Shown here: positions 14,423 through 16,711 of the stretch, piece by piece
Numbering within the stretch: the first letter of the stretch is position 1
Layout of the letters: every line of letters begins with the position of its first letter
Assembly (NCBI GenBank): GCA_949840855.1
Contig: CATKYP010000007.1
Coordinates: 1 to 16,711 of the forward strand
DNA: 16,711 nt
Reading direction: 5' to 3'
DNA from: an uncultured Bacilli bacterium
GTDB taxonomy: Bacteria > Bacillota_I > Bacilli_A > RF39 > UBA660
The notes under the pieces: model-generated
What the model was told of the DNA's origin: nothing
Seen by the model: the letters and a program-made list of their open reading frames with translations, nothing else
Databases searched by the model: none
Made by a program: the position numbers and the translations under genes

Positions 14423-14704
14423 CTAACCAAGTTCTATTGTTTGGCCTTCTGCTAATGTAACTATTGCTTTTTTAGAGCGATTAGTTAAACCAGTATAACG
14501 ACCAACTCTTTTCTTTTTAGGTTTTTCATTTATTGTTGATATTTTAACAACTTTTACATTAAATATTTTTTCAATTGCAAGCTTTATTTCAGTTTTATTA
14601 GCTTTTGGGTCAACTTTGAAAGTATATTGACCATTTTCTTTTGCAATTTGTGACTTTTCAGTAATAACTGGTGCCTTTATTATATCTAAATATTTAGTAT
14701 CCAT
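14423..14704 (-). CDS. rplW: Large ribosomal subunit protein uL23
   Basis: L23 is the main docking point for trigger factor and SRP at the tunnel exit. The 93-residue protein has the family's IIKAPVITEKS start (9-19), YTFKVDP.ANK.EIK.AIEKIF.VKV.K in the core, KPKKKRVGRYTG in the rRNA-binding loop, and the AIVTLAEGQ..EL ending. Its ATG overlaps the rplD stop by one base (TAATG), with a GGAGGTG site inside rplD. Confidence 0.98.
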   Translation of the reverse strand: MDTKYLDIIKAPVITEKSQIAKENGQYTFKVDPKANKTEIKLAIEKIFNVKVVKISTINEKPKKKRVGRYTGLTNRSKKAIVTLAEGQTIELG

Positions 14705-15330
14705 TATTTAAGCACCTCCTCTATAGCATTTAGAGCATCTTCTGTTATTAGAACAATATCAGTTGCTACCAAGTCTAATACATTAACTTCATCTGCAGCT
14801 ATTAATACTACATTTTGAAGATTTCTTGATGCTAGTATTAAATTTTCGTCAAATTTTTTAACTATTATCAGTGTTTTCTTATTATCTAATTTTAAAGTTT
14901 TTAATAGGGCTAACATCTCTTTAGTTTTTGGAGTAGATAGTGTGATATTTTCCACAACAACTAAGCATTTTTCGTTAGCTTTTTCAGTCAAAGCTGTTTT
15001 TAAGGCTATTTTTCTTTCCTTACGATTTTGTTTTTTACTATAATCTCTAGGTACAGGAGTTCCATATCTTCCTCCACCTACCCATTGAACGGCTCTAATT
15101 GAACCTTGACGAGCATGTCCTGTTCCTTTTTGTCTCCATGGTTTTCTTCCTCCACCACTAACTTCAGAACGATTTTTAGTTTTATGAGTTCCTTGTCTTA
15201 ATGATGCTCTTGCTAATATTACAGCATCATATAAAACTTTATCATTTGGGGTAATATCAAATATATTTTCATTTAGTTTTAGTTCCTTAACTTTTTCACC
15301 TTTAAGGTTTAAAAGATCTACTTTTTTCAT
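14704..15330 (-). CDS. rplD: Large ribosomal subunit protein uL4 with variant tunnel loop
   Basis: L4 shares the tunnel constriction with L22; in E. coli it also represses the S10 operon. The 208-residue protein has the extended loop (58-96) with GGGRKPWRQKGTG, then HARQGSIRAVQWVGGGRYG. Compared with the usual GTGRARQGSIRSPQWRGGG, Arg becomes His72, Ser-Pro becomes Ala-Val, and the Arg of WRGGG becomes Val84. The C-terminal domain (about 120-208) is standard in length. It is 57 nt after rplC, the widest gap in the operon, and has a GGAGGA site. Confidence 0.97.
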   Translation of the reverse strand: MKKVDLLNLKGEKVKELKLNENIFDITPNDKVLYDAVILARASLRQGTHKTKNRSEVSGGGRKPWRQKGTGHARQGSIRAVQWVGGGRYGTPVPRDYSKKQNRKERKIALKTALTEKANEKCLVVVENITLSTPKTKEMLALLKTLKLDNKKTLIIVKKFDENLILASRNLQNVVLIAADEVNVLDLVATDIVLITEDALNAIEEVLK

Positions 15331-15387
15331 CCTTATTTCCTCCTTTCATCACTTATTAACTTTCTATTATTAATTAATCTGTGACGA

Positions 15388-16125
15388 TTATTCTGCATTT
15401 TGTACTGTATCAACTGACTCAGTATTTTCAACTGACGCAGCTTCTTCTGAAGGTGTCTCTTCTTTGTAACTAATTAAGTTTGCTGCTTCTTTCTTTTTAT
15501 CATTCATTTTTACAGCTGTCTTAATAAGAACTAAAGATTTTTTTGCTCCTGGAACATTTCCTTTAACTAAAATGCAATTATTTTCCATATCTATTTGAAT
15601 TATTTCAAGATTTTGAACCGTTCTTGTTACATTACCCATTTGTCCAGGAAGTTTCTTTCCCTTTAATACGTGCATTGGTCTCATTGTACCAAGTGAACCT
15701 ACACCTCTATGATATTGAGAACCATGTCCCATAGGTCCACGAGATTGATTGTGACGTTTAATTACTCCTTGGAAACCTTTACCTTTACTTGTTCCTGTTA
15801 CGTCAACCATTTCTCCGCTTTCAAAGATATCAGCATTTAGTACTTGACCTAATGTATAGTTTTCTACATTTACTCCTCTAATTTCTCTTAAGAAGCGCTT
15901 AGGTTCAGTGTTAGCTTTCTTTGTATGACCCATTTTTGGTTTATTACTTACTTTTTCTCTTACTGTTTCTGCTCCTAGTTGAATAGCATCATAACCATCT
16001 TTTTCTACTGTTTTGATTTGTGTTACAACATTTGGTTCTACTTCAATAACAGTTACCGGAATTAATTTACCTTCTTCAGTAAATACTTGGGTCATTCCGA
16101 TTTTTTTACCTAAGATTCCTTTCAT
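15388..16125 (-). CDS. rplC: Large ribosomal subunit protein uL3 with acidic C-terminal tail
   Basis: L3 begins 50S assembly and reaches toward the peptidyl transferase centre. The core has MKGILGKKIGMTQVF (1-15), DVTGTSKGKGFQGVIKRH (108-125), RGPMGHGS.YHRGVGS and KGKKLPGQMGN. The core ends near residue 208, the usual family length. A tail of about 35 residues rich in Glu, Ser and Thr follows, making 245 in all. It starts 18 nt after rpsJ with an AGGAGG site. Confidence 0.98.
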   Translation of the reverse strand: MKGILGKKIGMTQVFTEEGKLIPVTVIEVEPNVVTQIKTVEKDGYDAIQLGAETVREKVSNKPKMGHTKKANTEPKRFLREIRGVNVENYTLGQVLNADIFESGEMVDVTGTSKGKGFQGVIKRHNQSRGPMGHGSQYHRGVGSLGTMRPMHVLKGKKLPGQMGNVTRTVQNLEIIQIDMENNCILVKGNVPGAKKSLVLIKTAVKMNDKKKEAANLISYKEETPSEEAASVENTESVDTVQNAE

Positions 16126-16143
16126 AATTTCCTCCTAATTTAA

Positions 16144-16455
16144 TTAAATCATTTTAATTTGAATATCTACTCCGCTTGGTAAATCTAAATGAGATAGTGC
16201 CTCAATAGTTTCCTTGCTTGGATTTTTGATATCAATTAGTCTTTTGTGTGTACGCATTTCAAATTGCTCACGTGAATCTTTGTACTTATGTACAGCTCTT
16301 AATATTGTGAACTTTTCAATCTCAGTTGGTAGTGGAACTGGTCCAGATATGTTACCACCTGTTCTTTTAATGGTTTCAACAATTTTCTTAACTGCATTTT
16401 CAAGTATCTTATGATCGTAAGCTTTTACTTTGATGCGCATCTTTTCTGTTGACAT
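16144..16455 (-). CDS. rpsJ: Small ribosomal subunit protein uS10
   Basis: S10 is a 30S head protein; as NusE it also joins NusB and NusG in antitermination and transcription-translation coupling. The 103-residue protein carries RIKVKAYDHKIL (7-18), TGGNISGPVPLPTEIEKFTI (in two parts), the RTHKRLIDI segment and the SGVDIQIKM ending, all family consensus. It is the first gene of the operon, behind a strong GGGAGGA site and a structured leader. Confidence 0.99.
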   Translation of the reverse strand: MSTEKMRIKVKAYDHKILENAVKKIVETIKRTGGNISGPVPLPTEIEKFTILRAVHKYKDSREQFEMRTHKRLIDIKNPSKETIEALSHLDLPSGVDIQIKMI

Positions 16456-16571
16456 TTAAAATCCTCCCTTCGTCTATATCTAGTATAGGCTTGCTCCGCG
16501 TAAATAACCCGATTTTACCTAGCAACTTTACCTGGTGTATCGGCAACCTTACACATCTAAGCAGTCACACA
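16456..16571 (-). promoter_or_regulatory. Structured 5' leader of the S10 operon
   Basis: About 115 nt separate the likely transcription start from rpsJ, and they are less AT-rich than the flanking DNA. In transcript order I can draw three hairpins. Hairpin 1 pairs GTGTA (16554-16550) with TACAC (16539-16535). Hairpin 2 has a two-level stem: TTGCT (16525-16521) with AGCAA (16495-16491), and GTAAA (16518-16514) with TTTAC (16504-16500). Hairpin 3 pairs CTATA with TATAG (16488-16474), just before the ribosome binding site. Loop 1 contains CCGA and loop 2 contains TCGG, so they could kiss. No T-run follows, so attenuation by a terminator is not suggested. A ribosomal protein-binding autoregulatory leader is an inference. 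Confidence 0.55.
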
Positions 16572-16577
16572 TTTATA

Positions 16578-16607
16578 ATTATAGCATTATAACCTTTGAA
16601 AATGCAA
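16578..16607 (-). promoter_or_regulatory. Probable main promoter of the S10-spc-alpha operon
   Basis: TTGCAT (16607-16602) and TATAAT (16583-16578) are separated by 18 bp, a good vegetative sigma factor match. A second TATAAT at 16591-16586 overlaps the spacer but has no -35 at proper distance. Transcription would begin near 16571. It is the only strong promoter-like pair next to rpsJ. Confidence 0.6.
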
Positions 16608-16611
16608 TACT

Positions 16612-16711
16612 TTTTATATTAAAATTAAATTATAATTGTAGAGTTACAATAGATGTGAAACAATTTTATATAAAAAAAGTGAATCAAGTCGTATAATATG
16701 AGTTGCAAAAA
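16612..16711. other. AT-rich intergenic DNA upstream of the S10 promoter
   Basis: No coding frame is supported here. It contains a perfect 6-bp inverted repeat, ATTGTA-GAGT-TACAAT (16635-16650), and a possible second minus-strand promoter, TTGTTT (16673 side) and TACAAT (16650-16645) with 17 bp between. A run of Ts in minus-strand sense near 16672-16678 could be the tail of a terminator for an upstream gene, but I find only an imperfect stem before it. The upstream gene is outside the window. Confidence 0.35.

Noticed and set aside
16514..16532. Direct repeat AGGTAAA in the S10 leader as a protein-binding repeat
   Set aside because: Two 7-nt copies are short, and one copy is largely accounted for by the inner stem of hairpin 2.
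16635..16650. ATTGTA-GAGT-TACAAT as a terminator of an upstream gene
   Set aside because: The stem is short and A/T-rich, and no clear T-run follows it on either strand.
16691..16697. Plus-strand TATAAT near the right edge as a rightward promoter
   Set aside because: No -35 box at suitable distance and no plus-strand gene is visible before the edge.

Overview
This AT-rich window carries almost every gene on the minus strand. It holds a complete S10-spc-alpha ribosomal protein supercluster, followed downstream by a short oxidoreductase/ABC-ATPase segment. The gene order (rplO-secY-adk-map-infA-rpmJ-rpsM-rpsK-rpoA-rplQ in one run), the strong AGGAGG-type ribosome binding sites and the composition point to a low-GC Bacillota, probably a Bacilli lineage near Erysipelotrichia, the Mollicutes or an uncultured relative. 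The code looks standard: map ends in TGA, tryptophans are TGG, and proteins reach family length without reading through TGA. The lineage is an inference from family memory; no search was possible.

Layout in transcription order (right to left). 16711-16456 is non-coding and holds a probable promoter and a structured leader of about 115 nt. 16455-2334 holds 29 tightly packed genes: rpsJ, rplC, rplD, rplW, rplB, rpsS, rplV, rpsC, rplP, rpmC, rpsQ, rplN, rplX, rplE, rpsN, rpsH, rplF, rplR, rpsE, rplO, secY, adk, map, infA, rpmJ, rpsM, rpsK, rpoA, rplQ. The 38-codon rpmJ lies at 4536-4652. rpmD (L30) is absent, because rpsE and rplO overlap by one base. An intrinsic terminator overlaps the last codons of rplQ. 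2333-2148 is intergenic, with a second candidate promoter and an inverted repeat. 2147-1392 is a classical SDR oxidoreductase. 1367-561 and 570-1 (running off the left edge) encode two overlapping ABC-type ATPases at the place where many Bacillota carry ecfA1-ecfA2-ecfT.

The supercluster links ribosome assembly, translation initiation (IF1), nascent-chain export (SecY), N-terminal methionine removal (Map), adenylate balance (Adk) and transcription (RpoA). The most unusual content is elsewhere. The two EcfA-like ATPases have lost different catalytic motifs: the first keeps Walker A but lacks the Walker B Glu, the signature and the H-loop His; the second keeps the acidic Walker B but lacks the Walker A Lys and the H-loop His. 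Both ribosomal tunnel-constriction loops (L22 and L4) depart from the family consensus. The S10 leader can form two hairpins whose loops are complementary to each other.
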